Below, one piece after another: positions 1 to 30,575 of a stretch of 64,000 bases of DNA. The stretch spans positions 12,266,967 through 12,330,966 of the forward strand of contig NC_087191.1 of NCBI RefSeq assembly GCF_035594125.1, read 5' to 3'. Numbering within the stretch: the stretch's first letter is position 1; every line of letters begins with the position of its first letter. A program made the position numbers and the translations under genes. The notes beneath the pieces were generated by a model. That model searched no databases and had not been told where the DNA came from. It saw nothing but the letters and a program-made list of their open reading frames with translations. The stretch comes from Scylla paramamosain. Taxonomy: Eukaryota; Arthropoda; Malacostraca; Decapoda; Portunidae.

Positions 1-38
1 AGGGGAGTAAGTGAAGGGAGGGGAAGAAAGGGGTGGAG

Positions 39-116
<78 letters not shown>

Positions 117-1012
117 TAAGGACAGGTAAGGATAACTCCATTAAATTCAACCTTACCGTAACCTAACATTAAATTCTCCCCTCATAAACAAAAAATATAA
201 AATAAAACAATGAAATAAACGAACAAAATAAACAAATAAATCAAATACACACGATAACATAAAAAATACATTAATACAAGGTTAGAAAACGGAACAATAC
301 AAGGCAGGAAGGCAATTTAGAAGAGTTTGGCATAGCGTGGAAAAAAGAAAACGGAGGTGAGAAAGGATGCGTTATGTAACTCTTGGTATCAATATGCAGA
401 TTCGGCGAGACTTCCACTTCGGCTCAAAATTGTTAATAAATTTTTACCCTAATTTTCTTCGCTTAAGTTAGTTAGATTTTGTTCTTTTGTTCGTTTGTTT
501 ATTTGTTTGTTTGTTATTTTGTACGGGATTAGTAAAGCTGGAATGTGTTTTTTTTAAGCCGAAATTTAAAAAAAGATGCAGAATTTGAAAATATATCAAA
601 GTTTTATCATTTTATCGCTTTTCTTTTATATTTTTTCTTCATTTTTCATTTTTTACGTGAACAACTGGAAAATATTTATGGATATTTCATGTATTTGCAA
701 TAGTAGTAGTAGCAGTAGTAGTAGTAGTAGTAGTATCACCACACACGTGAATTCATTACTACCACCACCACCACCACCACCACCTCCAATACTATAACTA
801 ATAAAAACTCCACCTCCACCACCACCACCACCACCTCCTCCTCCTGGTCGTTCAACCCAAACTACAGTAACCACCTCACGCCGTTAACATCTAAAAACAC
901 CCTCGTTCCTCCTTGTGACTCGTGATTCTCGCTATTAGCACTGGTGGTGATAATAACGGTGGTGGTGGTGCTGGTGCTGGTGGAGGAGGAGGAGGAGGAG
1001 GAGGAATGGTAC

Positions 1013-1047
<35 letters not shown>

Positions 1048-1071
1048 CACAAAGGTGAACTACAACACTAT

Positions 1072-1143
<72 letters not shown>

Positions 1144-1895
1144 AAAAAAAAAAAAAGAAAAAGAGAGAAAAAATAAGAATGCATTTTATGTCTTCACGGA
1201 AAACATTACACACACACACACACATACACACACACACACACACCGCGAAGTGACTCTGCAGATGACACACGTGGGCGAGCGGGGTTAACGAACAGATTGT
1301 AGTTCCGCGCGTCAGTTCAGTTAGATCAATCCGGTCAGTCAATCAGTCAATCAGTCTATCAGTCAGTCAGTCAATCAGTCAGTCAATCAATTAATTTTCT
1401 TTTTTTTTTTTTTTTTTTTTTTAGGAAGACAATTTTCCACCAGTCAATCAACAGTCAGTCAAAACAAAAAAAAAAAACATTTATCTTTCTAGTGTAGTTC
1501 TTCTCTATTTTAAAACAACGGTAGCGTAAACTTTCTCTCAATCTATCTTTGTCTATCTATCTATCAACAACAACAACAAGAGGAGGAGGAGGAGGAGCAA
1601 AAGTCATATTCCTTTGCTCAAGTCCCGTAAACACCCCGGAGGAGGAGGAGGAGGAGGAGGAGGAGGAGTGAGAAAAAAGAAGAGGAGGAGGAGTGAGAAA
1701 AAGAAGAGGAGGAAGAGGAGGAGGAGGAGGAGGAGGTGCAATACTTACAATAGAAGGAAGAGCAAGAAGAAAACAAAACACACACACACACACACACACA
1801 CTTAAACACCAAAACACCAAAATAATGAAAAGAAAACGAGAAAATAACAAAAAAAGAGAAGCTGGCACCCGCACACCCCTCTTGTGCAGCGCTGC

Positions 1896-1926
<31 letters not shown>

Positions 1927-1993
1927 CAGTTACCGCTAGTGTGTTGTGGGTGTGAAGTCGGTACAGCTTTACCTATCACAAGAGAAGTAGTAA

Positions 1994-2030
<37 letters not shown>

Positions 2031-3240
2031 CGTAGTAGTGCAGTCTGGAAATTCAAACGAACAAATAAAAAAAAAGAAAACGGATCAGAATGAAGTTGAG
2101 AGAAAATGACTGAAGAGAAGAAATGAAAGAAAAAGATGGAAGGAAGATGTTTGTGAGCTCATTCAATAAGTGAAAAGAAATATATATAGAAAAAAAAAAT
2201 AGTGTGACTGGAATAACTTATAAAACTGTGTGTGTGTGTGTGTGTGTGTGCGTGTGTGTGTGCGAGATACGTACATCAGTAATATACACTTATTAATACT
2301 AACCTTACGAGTGTCAATGTATAATAATAATAACAATAATAATAATAAATTAACTGATAGTATAAGGGCAAACAGTAATAAATAATAATAAATAACTAAT
2401 AAATGTATCTTAAATTTCAAAACATTTATCATAAGAGTTAATACTATCCTAACTTCAGCTGGAGCAATTTATACTCGAAAAAATAAACATAAGAAAATTA
2501 AAGAAAAGATAGAGAAGTTCATAAGAAATCAAGACTACCTATGTGAACCTAAAAAGCCACAAAATTTTAATAAATGTCTGTGATTTACCTTCACCGCGGC
2601 ACACCTCAACGGGAAAATTGAACTGAACACCAACCAGTCCAGAAAACGAGTCACGAAAAGAAAACGAGATAATTTTTAAGGTAAACTTCACAATAACGAA
2701 GGAAAATGTATATATATTATAGAAAATTTGGAGGATAATAGAAAAGAGCAGAAATATCACGCCATAAGAAAGTGAAAATTTAAGTAAAAAAAAAAAAACA
2801 ACGTAAAGACAGAAAACTAAGTGGAAATTTAAGGGGCCACTTCACAATAAACAAAAATTCTTTATATTACAGAAAATGGACGTATAAACAAGCTATAGAA
2901 AAGAAACACTTAAACAATGAAAAAAAATAAATAACTGAGTAAATAAAAAAATACATAAACCAAAGAAAATTTACGGGAAACTTTAAGATAAACAAGAAAA
3001 TAGATAAAATAAAAACAGTACATACTTTAAAAAAAAGGACGAATAAGAAGAAAAAAGAGAAAATAAGAAAAAATAAGAAAACTGGAAACTGAAAAAAAAA
3101 ATCTAAGCTAAAACACAAAAGCAAAAAAACGATTCCGCGTACCAAAGAAAACGGAGACACTAAGAAAACCTAGTCAATTTTAAGGATAACCACGAGTTTT
3201 TAAGGTCACCAAGTTGTCCACCAAGGTTCTCCAAGACACA
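1..3240. repeat. Microsatellite-rich intergenic DNA, no gene seen
   Basis: I see no supportable coding exon here. The stretch contains (GA)n near 45-111 and 1072-1139, (TAG)n near 700-735 and 1012-1046, (ACC)n near 760-785, (GGA)n near 1640-1735, (CA)n near 1208-1243, 1780-1800 and 1898-1924, and (GTA)n near 1987-2040, followed by A-rich sequence up to 3200. The open frames that cross these arrays encode only homopolymers or dipeptide runs and are artefacts of the repeats. Promoter and 5' UTR sequence of the gene starting at 3247 may lie near the right end, but no motif identifies it. Confidence 0.85.
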
Positions 3241-3246
3241 AGTGGA

Positions 3247-3375
3247 ATGGGAAGGTGGAGGCTGCTGCTCAGGAGGTGGAGGAACAGGGAGGAGACGGCC
3301 ACGCTACTTGGCCTCGTCAGGTAATGCTTGTTTTAGCAGCAGTAGTAGTAGTAGTAGTAGTAGTTTTAATTTCTT

Positions 3376-3417
<42 letters not shown>

Positions 3418-3864
3418 TAGAATGATGTGGTATGGTGGTGGTGATGGTGGTAGTGGTGGTTGTTATTGTTGTTGTTGTTGTTGCAATAAAAAAAAAAAGA
3501 TATGAAGAAGAAACAAACAAGAACAAGAAGAAAAACAAAGAAAAAAACGAAAAAAAGGAGAAACATGATAATAAGAACGATGTAAATAAAAAAAACAAAT
3601 AAAACAACAAAAAAATAAATAAATAACGTACATTTTAACCCTTACCTTCCCTTCCCTCCTCTCGTCCCCCTCCCACCGTCCATCCCTCCCACCTCCAATA
3701 CCCCCCTCTCTACCCCTCCCACGCCCCCCACAGGTACGTGCCTTACATCGCGTGTGTCGTGGCTCTCAAGGTGTACGTAGTGATGCTGCTGCTACACGTG
3801 CATGACGCCAAACAAGACTACATGGATTACAACGACTATGCTAATTACGATGACGCGCCGCCCA

Positions 3865-3950
<86 letters not shown>

Positions 3951-4610
3951 ACGAGAAAACATCAAAACATCCCGAAACACACCAAAACACACCAAAAAAA
4001 CACACCCAAACACTCCAAAACACACTCAAAACACACCCAAACACTCCAAAACACACTCAAAACACACCCAAACACTCCAAAACACACTCAAAACACACCC
4101 AAACACTCCAAAACACACTCAAAACACCAAAAACACACCAAAACACACCAAAACACACTCAAAACACCAAAAACACACCAAAACACCAAAAACACACCCA
4201 AAACACCCCAAAACACCCGAAAAGATCATCCACACTTACTAACCATCTCGTCACTTCCCCGGTAGACACAAGCACCCCACTACCACCACCACCACCACCA
4301 CAGAGGAGCCAGGGTGGAGGGAAAAGCAGGAGGTACTTTCACGCCTCAACACCACGACCATCCACCCATCATCCACCAACCGGACTCCGGATACGATATG
4401 GCTGTTTTTCAATCGGATTCCTCGCACAGCCGGCCAGACCCTCGTGTCACTTATGAAGAGTTTGGGTCCCGATTTAAACTACCAACACCAGGAGCATGTG
4501 TACAGGACGCCGTGGCAAAGGTAGTGGTGGTGGTGGTAGTAGTAGTAGTAGTAGTTGTTGTTGTAGTAGTAGTAGTAGTAGTAGTTCTAGTAGTAGTAGT
4601 AGTAGTAGTT

Positions 4611-4651
<41 letters not shown>

Positions 4652-4687
4652 TCTAGTAGTAGTAGTAGTAGTAGTAGTTTAATTATT

Positions 4688-4779
<92 letters not shown>

Positions 4780-5208
4780 TTCCTCACCTCCTTTCCTTTC
4801 TCTCCCTTTAGTCCCTTAGTCTGTCCCTCACCTGTCCCTCCCTCTCCCTCTCCCTCTCCCTCACCTCTCACTCTCTCTCTCACCTTCCACCCACAGGCTA
4901 ATGACGGAGGAGGAGCAGCGCAGTCTGGGCACGTGGTTTGAATATAATTTCTGGCCCAAAAGTTACGACCGCTTCTCCATGTTCATTAACTTCACCCAGC
5001 ACAGGAGGTAAGAAAGGGGAGTTCCTCAAGGGGGAGTTTCTCAAAGCCATAAGGATGATTAGCAGGGTTTTCAAGGGTGTTTTTCCTATCAGTAATGAAG
5101 AAATGTTGTTAATCTGTCATTAGAACTGTGAAGACACCGTTAAAAAACTGTGTCACTTCGATTAGAGCCTTTTAAAAGCGTGTTTCTCTTTTTAATAGAG
5201 TGAGAGAG

Positions 5209-5244
<36 letters not shown>

Positions 5245-5260
5245 TTTCTCACTTTCTCAC

Positions 5261-5334
<74 letters not shown>

Positions 5335-7305
5335 CCCGCGCAAAGTAATCAAAACACAAATAAAAACAAACAAAACAAATAAACAGCTAAATTAATAAGT
5401 CAAATAAACAAACAAATAGAATAAATAAACAAACAACAAAATATATAAACAAACAAAAAAGAAAACGATCTACTAACTTGACCTGACCTGACCTGACCTC
5501 CCCTTGGCTAGCCGGTACGTGACTATGCGCCCAGCCTTCGTGACCTTGGTTCGTGACCCCGTGGAGAAATACGCCTCTTACTTCCGGTTCAAGAGGGTGG
5601 ACATCGAAAGGGTTAAGTTGGAGATGAGTGCACGTGAGAGGAAAACACCGGGGAGTGGTAAGTGGAGGAGGAGGAGGAGGAGGAGGAGGGAGTGGTGGTG
5701 GTGGTAGTGGTGGTGGTGGTGGTAGTGGTGGTGGTGGTTGGAAGAAAAAAAAAAAAAGGAAGGTTGGTAGGAAGGAAGGAAGGAATAAATAAATAAGATA
5801 GGAGTAAAAGAAGAAAGAACGAAAGAAAGGAAGAAAAGAAAGCTAGACAAAAAATAAATAAATAAATAAATAAAAAAGAAAAAAATCAATAACAAGAAAA
5901 CAAAACAAACAGAAGAACAAACATAACCAAACACAACACATGACCCTTAAAATAACCTTTGACCTTCCCCCACTGTGACCCAGCGTAGGCCTGTTCCATT
6001 TAGTTGCTGTTATTATTATCATTATCATCATTATTACCGTTTTAGTCATTCAAGGTCACCCATTACCCGTGACAGGCCGCGTGTGGTACTGGCGAAAGCT
6101 GGACCAGTGTGTAGCGGAGGGTGACCTGGAGTGTGACCTCAGGGACGGGGCGCGGGACTTCACCTCTGCCATCCCCTTTCTGTGTGGTCAGCACGAGCAG
6201 TGTCTGTAAGTGTATTTTATCTTTGTTAACTCGAAATCCCCTTATAAATGATCGGAATCCTTTTTAAATTCACTAGATTCCCTTATAAACTCTCAAAATC
6301 CCCTTTATAAACTCTAAATTCTCTTATAAACTCTCGAGATTCCCTTATTAACACTAAACTCCCTTATAAATTTTCTAATCCCCTTATAAACACTCGAAAT
6401 CCCCTTATAAATCATCGGAATCTATTTTAAATTCACTAGATTCCCTTATAAACTCAAAATCCCCTTTTAAACTCTAAATTCACCTTATAAATCACAATTC
6501 CCTTTACAAAACTACAAATGCAACGTAAACCTCCATATGAATTATCAAAACCCACGTAAATCTTAGAAACTCCCAAGATCCCTTTATAAAATCTCGAAAA
6601 CCTTTAAAAATCCCAAACCATATACAAATCCCCTTATGAACCATACATAACATACTTATATATTTATAGCCTATCAAATACCCCCTTACAAACTCCCCTG
6701 AACACCCAAAAACCCACCCATAACTCCCACAATCCTCTGTACAGGCGCGTGGGTGACAAGTGGGCACTGCAGAAGGCGAAGTACAATGCAGAGTTTGAGT
6801 ATTCAGTAGTGGGGCTGACGGAGCACTGGAATACGACCCTGGCTGTGCTCGAACATTACCTGCCTCTCTTCTTCCGCGGGGCACGCCAACGTTACTGGAG
6901 TGACGGTGAGAGAGAGAGAGAGAAAGAGAGCAAACCTGACACCCACAAACACCGTCATCTTTCCATTTATTAACACTTTCACCCACACACGAACACGTAA
7001 CATCTTCACCCACACTTCTAACACACACCTGACCCTCACCCACAGAGTTCGCCAGCCAGCGGTACCTCAACAAGAACCCGAAGAAGTACAAGGCAATACA
7101 AGACGAGGTGAAGAAATTCCTGAAAGAGAGACTGGCCCTTGAATTTGAGCTGTACGAGTTTCTGCAACAGCGCCTACACTTGCAGCACCAGAGCCTTGCA
7201 GAAGTGCTCGGCCGCCCCACCACGCTCCTCCCCACCAAGCCGTCCCAGGTGCCCATGTGGGGGATCTGGGATAGGGTACAAAATGATCTAGCGCGTGATA
7301 TTTAG
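3247..7305 (+). CDS. Uronyl/heparan 2-O-sulfotransferase family protein (UST/pipe/HS2ST-like), 5'-PAPS exon missing
   Basis: The family transfers sulfate from PAPS to C2 of hexuronic acids in glycosaminoglycans in the Golgi. Exons read as 3247-3320, 3734-3865, 4304-4520, 4897-5007, 5512-5657, 6076-6205, 6745-6905 and 7046-7305 (stop TAG). The start gives a short basic N-terminus and then a hydrophobic signal anchor (VVMLLLLHV in exon 2), a type II Golgi topology, followed by an acidic Asp/Tyr stem. Family landmarks are the 3'-PAPS motif FVTLVRDPVEKY at about 5530-5570, the Cys pair region FLCGQHEQC at about 6176-6203, the VGDKWALQKAKYN block at about 6750-6787, FFRGA at about 6872, and a charged C-terminal helix. 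Phases match at every junction except 4520/4897. No exon carries the expected 5'-PAPS loop, and the segment matching the catalytic His region reads DRFSMFINF without His. It may be a divergent or inactive paralogue, or an assembly may have lost an exon. UST and HS2ST fit about equally well. Confidence 0.75.
3971..4215. repeat. 30-bp minisatellite in the sulfotransferase intron
   Basis: Direct repeats of about 30 bp built from ACACTCC, AAAACACACTC and AAAACACACCC are followed by shorter AAAACACACC units. The array lies directly after a (GA)n tract (3866-3946) that starts at the exon 2 donor. It is intronic and not coding. Confidence 0.8.
4521..4896. repeat. (TAG)n/(CT)n block where a coding exon is expected
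   Basis: Exon 3 of the sulfotransferase ends at 4520 in phase 0, while the exon beginning at 4897 needs two carried-over bases. Between them lie imperfect (TAG)n to about 4680, pure (CT)n to about 4777, and roughly 110 bp of pyrimidine-rich sequence ending in a good acceptor. No 5'-PAPS-loop coding segment is present. A missing exon of length 3n+2 would repair both the phase and the domain. Confidence 0.6.
6206..6744. repeat. Degenerate CCCTTATAAA repeats filling an intron
   Basis: The intron between two sulfotransferase exons consists largely of diverged units of 16-20 bp ending in CCCTTATAAA or a variant. A longer unit is superimposed: the block CTTATAAAT..ATCGGAAT followed by AAATTCACTAGATTC occurs at 6241 and again at 6404, an offset of 163 bp. 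Confidence 0.7.
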
Positions 7306-7535
7306 ACTTGTTTATTTATTTATTTATTTATTATTGTTTTTGTAATTTATTCTTTTGGGGGGCGGGGTTTGTTGTTTTTATTTATTGTTTGGTAAATGTT
7401 TTGTTTATTGTTATTTTTATTTATTTATTTTTTTTTTTAGGGAATTGAAGTAGTAATAGTAGTAGTAGTAGTAGTACTAGTAGCAGCAGCATCACCATTA
7501 CCTATTTAATACCACCGCAAACTACCTATTTCGTA

Positions 7536-7594
<59 letters not shown>

Positions 7595-7629
7595 CACCCC
7601 ACGCACCACAAATTTATAAGAACCCATCA

Positions 7630-7662
<33 letters not shown>

Positions 7663-9060
7663 TGGTACTTGTAATAATAAAAGAGAATAGATTAATAATG
7701 TGATTAATTACCCAAGGAGGGACACAAGGAAACACATTAAACAAGCTTAAAAAGAAAAAGGAATAAATTGAAGGTGAAAGAATTTAACTAAACAAACCTT
7801 AATCAGTGTTGTTCTCTCTTCTCAGCCACAGCATCACCTATTGTTCCTCCTCTCACAGCCACACCACCTTGTTCCTCCTCTCACAGCCACAGCATCACCT
7901 CTTGTTCTTCCTCTCACAGCCACAGCATCACCTCTTGTTCCTTCTCTCAGCCACAGCATCACCTCTTGTTCCTCCTCTCAGCCACAGCATCACCTCTTGT
8001 TCTTCCTCTCACAGCCACAGCATCACCTTGCTCCTCCTCTCACAGCCACAGCATCACCTGTTATTCCTCCTCACACAGCCACAGCATCACTTCTTGTACT
8101 TCCTCTCACAGCCACAGCATCACCTCTTGTTACTCCTCACAAAGCCACAGCATCACCTCGTTCCTCCTCTCATCCAGAACATCTTGTTCCTCCTCTTCAC
8201 AGCCACAGCATCACCTCTTGTTCCTCCTCTCACAGCCAGAGCATCACCTTGTTCCTCCTCTCACAGCCAGAGCATCACCTTGTTCCTCCTCTCACAGCCA
8301 CAGTATCACCTCTTGTTCCTCCTCTCACAGCCAGAGCACCACCTTGTTCCTCCTCTCACAGCCACAGCATCACCTCTTGTTCTCTCCACGACAGCATCAC
8401 CTTGTTCTCCACCACAGCATCTTGTTCCTTCACCATGGCATATATTTTCACATCACTAGATCGATTTCCCTCTAACCACAGCATTAGTTGACCTCTCTAC
8501 CCTCCCTATCAGGATCTTTTCATCTCTACAACAACTTTTTAAACTCCTAAGTACGCCATCATTACCTCTTCATCACCTTTAGTACAGCAATAATCTCTCT
8601 AACTAAAGCATCTGTTCACCTTTTCATATTGACATTCAGGTGACCAAGTTCTAATTTCACCTAACTAGTATTAATGAGCTTTGCCTTCATCTAATCAACT
8701 CAACTTAACAAACCATTAGATCCTTGAGATAACTTTCATTATGCTAGAGGACACTTCATCAGTCTCCTTGTCACATCCCCAACCAGCAAGTGATGTCCTA
8801 CGGTGACTAAGGCCCACTATTCTGAAATGATTAAAGCTTTCAGGGCTACTATTAAAAGCCAGTGGGGTTTGTCAGGTTCTCAAGGGTGTTTTTCCTCTGA
8901 TGCAGTCTATTAAACCTTTACTAGAATATAAAACACCCTGAAAATATCCTTGAAAATCCACATCTTTGCCAACAGCCAGTTAAAAAACACGACAAAATGC
9001 TCAAAACAAGAACGTGGGCCTTAGTGCGAACAGGTAAGGTAAGAAAACATTAACAGTAGC
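7306..9060. repeat. Repeat-rich region between convergent genes, with a ~33-bp minisatellite
   Basis: There is no gene here. After the sulfotransferase stop come T-rich sequence, (TAG)n near 7456-7476, (TAA)n at about 7536-7592 and (CA)n near 7632-7662. A possible poly(A) signal AATAAA for the + strand gene lies at 7676-7681. From about 7801 to 8445 there are roughly 18 imperfect copies of a 32-35 bp unit containing CACAGCATCACCTCTTGTTC and CCTCTCACAGC. Long open frames through it are low-complexity Ser/His/Pro translations and are not genes. At 8850-8960 lies a copy of the dispersed family described in the findings. Confidence 0.75.
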
Positions 9061-11850
9061 TGTGAATCCTTTATTAAGACAGAGCACGCTAGTAGTACAG
9101 CCACACACACACACACCAGAAGGACAACGGTAGACTCACATATACCATCAACTCTCCACTACCACCACCACCATCACCACCATCCGAAACATCATCCAGC
9201 TCGCGAGACACGGTCGTTCACCTCACGCACATCCCTGGATCCACCGCGATGCACACCAGCTGTCACCACTCATGTACCCGCCACCACCACCACAACCAGC
9301 ACATCTCAAGCTTTCTCCATCTGCACATCTCAGGGTATCAGTCACATCTTTCTTCCAGTACATGCACATACCAGTCATGTGTCTCTCCCCAACCCTTATC
9401 TACCTTGGCCCTACCGTCGCTACCTACCACTGAGCTGTTTGCCTTCTCTCGTTCTAAGTGACGCGCGCGCTATCCCTGTAGTAACTTTAGTTTTGATAAC
9501 GAAGCCTAAGGTGACATCCACACTGACTGACAAAGGTGTCCCAGGGAAGATGGTACTAAATTTAATGGTGTGGCTTTTTTTTTTTAATGAACTACTACTG
9601 AGAAACATCCAGATCACGCCAAGGGAAAGGTATAGTGCAACGCATCCACCAGACCAGCTCCTGTCGTCACACACACCACTCGGCCACCCACTGGCAGGAC
9701 ACGCACTTTTGTACCTTCCTACAATTTAATATTTAGAAACTCACAGCACACACTTTTAATAAAGGGCCTGTATGGAGTCATGTACACCTCGTATATGAGT
9801 GAAATCTACATAAATGTTATTGATATCTTGGGTGAAATGAATGGAAGGAAAAAAACAATGTCTTATAATTTGTGAGACTATTCCTTATCAACCGTACAGA
9901 AATACACTCATGCCAAAAAACTAAAATCAGAATTCTTTCATTTATGACTGAGAAAGCTTGTGGTTAACACAAGGCCTGCTTGTTAAATCTTACATGGCTC
10001 TGTCACACCTCCTTTCAACGGCGGGTCAGAGGAGAGCAGGAAGGCTGGCGGCGCTGTCGCCTCACTACTACTACTACAAATCCAATGAACAATTATTAAT
10101 ACCAAAGAAAACATGGAACAAAACACACTTCCATTGTTAAAGAAGAATACCAGCACTGCATCTTACTTCATAAATCATAAATGCCACATTGGACAAGCCA
10201 CAAGGGCAAGTCTTCCACTCTGAGAAGATTCAGCATAGAACAATATACTGACAAGCCTTCCTGCCTCCGCCTGCCCGCTTCTGACCACCATGCTCAACAC
10301 ACAGACTTTGTACTGTGATTCCCAGGTCAGTGACCTCGGCAACACTGAGAGGTGAGGTCAGGTGAGGTCAAGGTAATAATTGCCCCTTCCCCAGAATATG
10401 TATTTGTAATGTAAAGCAAGAGGTTTATTGCCATGAACACATTTTTGCCCAAAGCTTTTAAGACTGAAATCTCTTCCTTTCACACAATTTTTACACAACT
10501 CAAATTCATCGGCAATACACTTCCACCTCTTATACTTTCCTAGACAAGAATTGAAGGAAAAAGACTTGTGCAGTAGTGCTCAGAGACAGAATGCTAAGCA
10601 ATAAGATCTGTTGAGCAGGGTGTTAAAGGGGCAAGAGTCTACACTAGACCAATGAGACTCATGCACTTTTTGGTTACCATAAACAGATGCACTCGAAGTA
10701 TTAAAATAGAGGCCAATGCTCATACACGACTTCCAAAATATATCAATTTGTAGCATGACACACACTCACAGCTTGGCCTTCCTAGTCTACACACTCAGGG
10801 CTTCCTCGGTCACACCTCACACTGGCAAATATCGAGTCTGTGATTAGAGTGAGAAACATGATAATAACTAAGTGAAGCAGCAAGCAATTCCAGGTGCACT
10901 CAGTCCCTCCGCGCGGCCGTCCCCTGTGGCCAGGCGGGACGGCCGTGGGAGCACGCACGTCGTACCGGGAATCACGAACCTCTCACCATTTTGCAGTAAA
11001 CAAACACACTATATACAAGACTCCTGGTTCCACACTGTTCACATAGGGCGAACAGCTACACTATTTGGGGGGGAAAAAGCAAGAAAGTGTGACCTTAGAT
11101 TACATTGGTGTCATGAAGCAGGTTGGAAAAAATCAACTGTCAACTGTAACATTTATAACAGCATTTCATGAGAACGGTATGGAGCCAGGCTCATGGTACT
11201 GATTGTTGCCTCAGCCCTCCCCGCGCGTCAGGGGAGCGTAAGGGCGGCGCCGTTACGCTTCCCTAAGAGCGGGGAGGCTCTCTCTCACGCGACTGAGACT
11301 TCCACACCCACTTAACCAAACTTTTTGCACAACCCTGGCATTGGCAAGCTCTGCCATCCACACGTCCATACCACTCTCAGTACAATGGAGCTGTCACACA
11401 CGCCCGGTCACTTTCCTGGGGGCAGGAGCCACACTCGGGCCTGCCCCGGGAGGCTACACACAGCGAGAGGAGCGCTCGTACAATCATACCATGTGTTCCG
11501 CTACGGCTGCAACACTCGAGGCTACACCCACCCATACATGACCACCACACCAAATGATACACACTAAGCGTGAATATTATTATAGTTAAAGTGAATACTA
11601 TGCTAAGTCTATGGAGCATGCTTGAGACAAGGGAAGAGGGAGTGTTGACATGACCACACACACATAACACCCCTGAGCCACCCCCTCTGCCTTTGCAGGC
11701 CGCTAAGATTATAATATTCAGCACACTCAAAAATGGATGTAAACATTCTGACATCACCATCATCATTCTTCAACTACTACTTGTTCATGGCCTGGTGTCA
11801 TCATCCACTCCTCACCCATCCAGGTCTGCCGTACATCTGTCATCTCTCTC
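9060..11850 (-). other. Candidate long 3' UTR of TBPH
   Basis: No coding exon is visible between the TBPH stop (11851-11853) and 9060 on either strand. On the minus strand AATAAA occurs at 9075-9070 and another at about 10426-10421, which fits a 3' UTR of 1.4-2.8 kb with alternative ends. A short (CA)n at about 9103-9117 reads as UG repeats in the transcript. The extent is inferred; RNA reads are needed to confirm the ends. Confidence 0.45.
9070..9075 (-). promoter_or_regulatory. Candidate TBPH polyadenylation signal
   Basis: TTTATT on the + strand reads AATAAA on the minus strand, downstream of the TBPH stop codon. An alternative lies at about 10421-10426. Confidence 0.4.
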
Positions 11851-21699
<9,849 letters not shown>

Positions 21700-21708
21700 A
21701 TTGACCAT

Positions 21709-29372
<7,664 letters not shown>

Positions 29373-30287
29373 ATTCCTCAGGTCATCCCAGGTCACCCCT
29401 TCATCCCTGGGAGGTCAATCATGGTGCATATAAATGTACAGTAAGCCCTTGATGTAGCAAAATATTTTACGGGAATGCCAGTTTGTTGTGGCTTTAGGTC
29501 TGGTGCATCTGCTTGGTGTTACTGTGAGGTCCCTTGGCCAACGAGTGGTTCGGGAAGTTTAATTGAAAAGTCGCTGTGATTTTGATGAGTTTGTGGTGAG
29601 TCTAGTGAATATTTGTTGGAAGGGCACTAGTGGGGATAGCCAAAGAGGGCATGGTGAGGACGAGTATTAGTTAAAAGAGCAGTGGGAAGACTGTGTGTGT
29701 GGAAGACTGGAAGAATGAATGCTGGAAGGTTAAAGGGAAGACCAAAGAAGTCCTGAAGATGCTGTGTGGAGGAAAACTTAGGTAGATGAAGGCTAGATGG
29801 AAGGAAAGCAGAGGGAAAACTAGAAACTTAATAGATGAAGGACAAGATGAAAATGAACACAGCAGAGAACAAGACAAAAATGAACACAACAGTAAAGGAC
29901 AAGACAAGAATGAAAATGAGGAAGAAGAAAAGAATTAACATGAGGGAAGAGGACAAAACAGTGATAAAACATAAGAATAGAGCAGAACAAGACAGTAAAC
30001 ATAAAGAAAAGATTACCAACCACTGTAAAAAAAAAAAAAAAAACTGTTTACTCGTTAACCATCCAACATCGAACCACACAAGGACATCAAACCACCATGT
30101 GCAGTCAAAATTTGGGAAGCTGAATTTGAATTTGTTATCTTTGCCTTACAGTAACCAGGAGTCTTGAAATGCCAGGCTTGTTGAGAGGCTTAAAAACCCC
30201 ATTCTAACCAATATTTGCTGCGTCAAGGGTTCGCTGTGTGTGATATTGTAGTGACACATCATAAGGATTTGTGATATAACTACTTGA

Positions 30288-30352
<65 letters not shown>

Positions 30353-30570
30353 GTAGGTGCTGTACATATATTTGCAGTCATCAGTCGTGCATAATTTTGT
30401 ATGATCTCTTCCTCATCGCTGAGTCTCTTTCCCAAGCGTGTAAGAGGCTTCCAATAAAGTATAGTTGAGCATTTCTGTTTGTACATCCCCACTGCAGTGA
30501 TAAATGAAACGGCCCATCAGTACTTGTTGCTCATATAACTACACCATCAGTCTGTCACGTGGCCTTACTG
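29373..30570. other. Downstream region of the TYW1-like gene, probable 3' UTR
   Basis: No second gene is visible. AATAAA at 30453-30458 is a plausible polyadenylation signal for the + strand gene, giving a 3' UTR of about 1.1 kb. The stretch contains purine-rich AAGACAAAAATGAA-type sequence at 29700-30010 and a (GT)n array at about 30290-30350. Confidence 0.5.
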
Positions 30571-30575
30571 TGAGT

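Noticed and set aside
935..1922. Several long open frames on both strands
   Set aside because: They are translations of (TAG)n, (GA)n, (CA)n and (GGA)n arrays and contain only homopolymer or dipeptide runs.
4314..4819. Open frames with long poly-Val or poly-Ser tails continuing exon 3
   Set aside because: The tails are (GTA)n and (TAG)n microsatellite; only the part up to about 4520 resembles coding sequence.
7806..8491. Three overlapping 170-217 codon frames, and a superficial resemblance to a CRISPR-like array
   Set aside because: The region is a minisatellite with diverged units and no unique spacers of constant length, in eukaryotic DNA; the translations are low-complexity Ser/His/Pro in all three frames.
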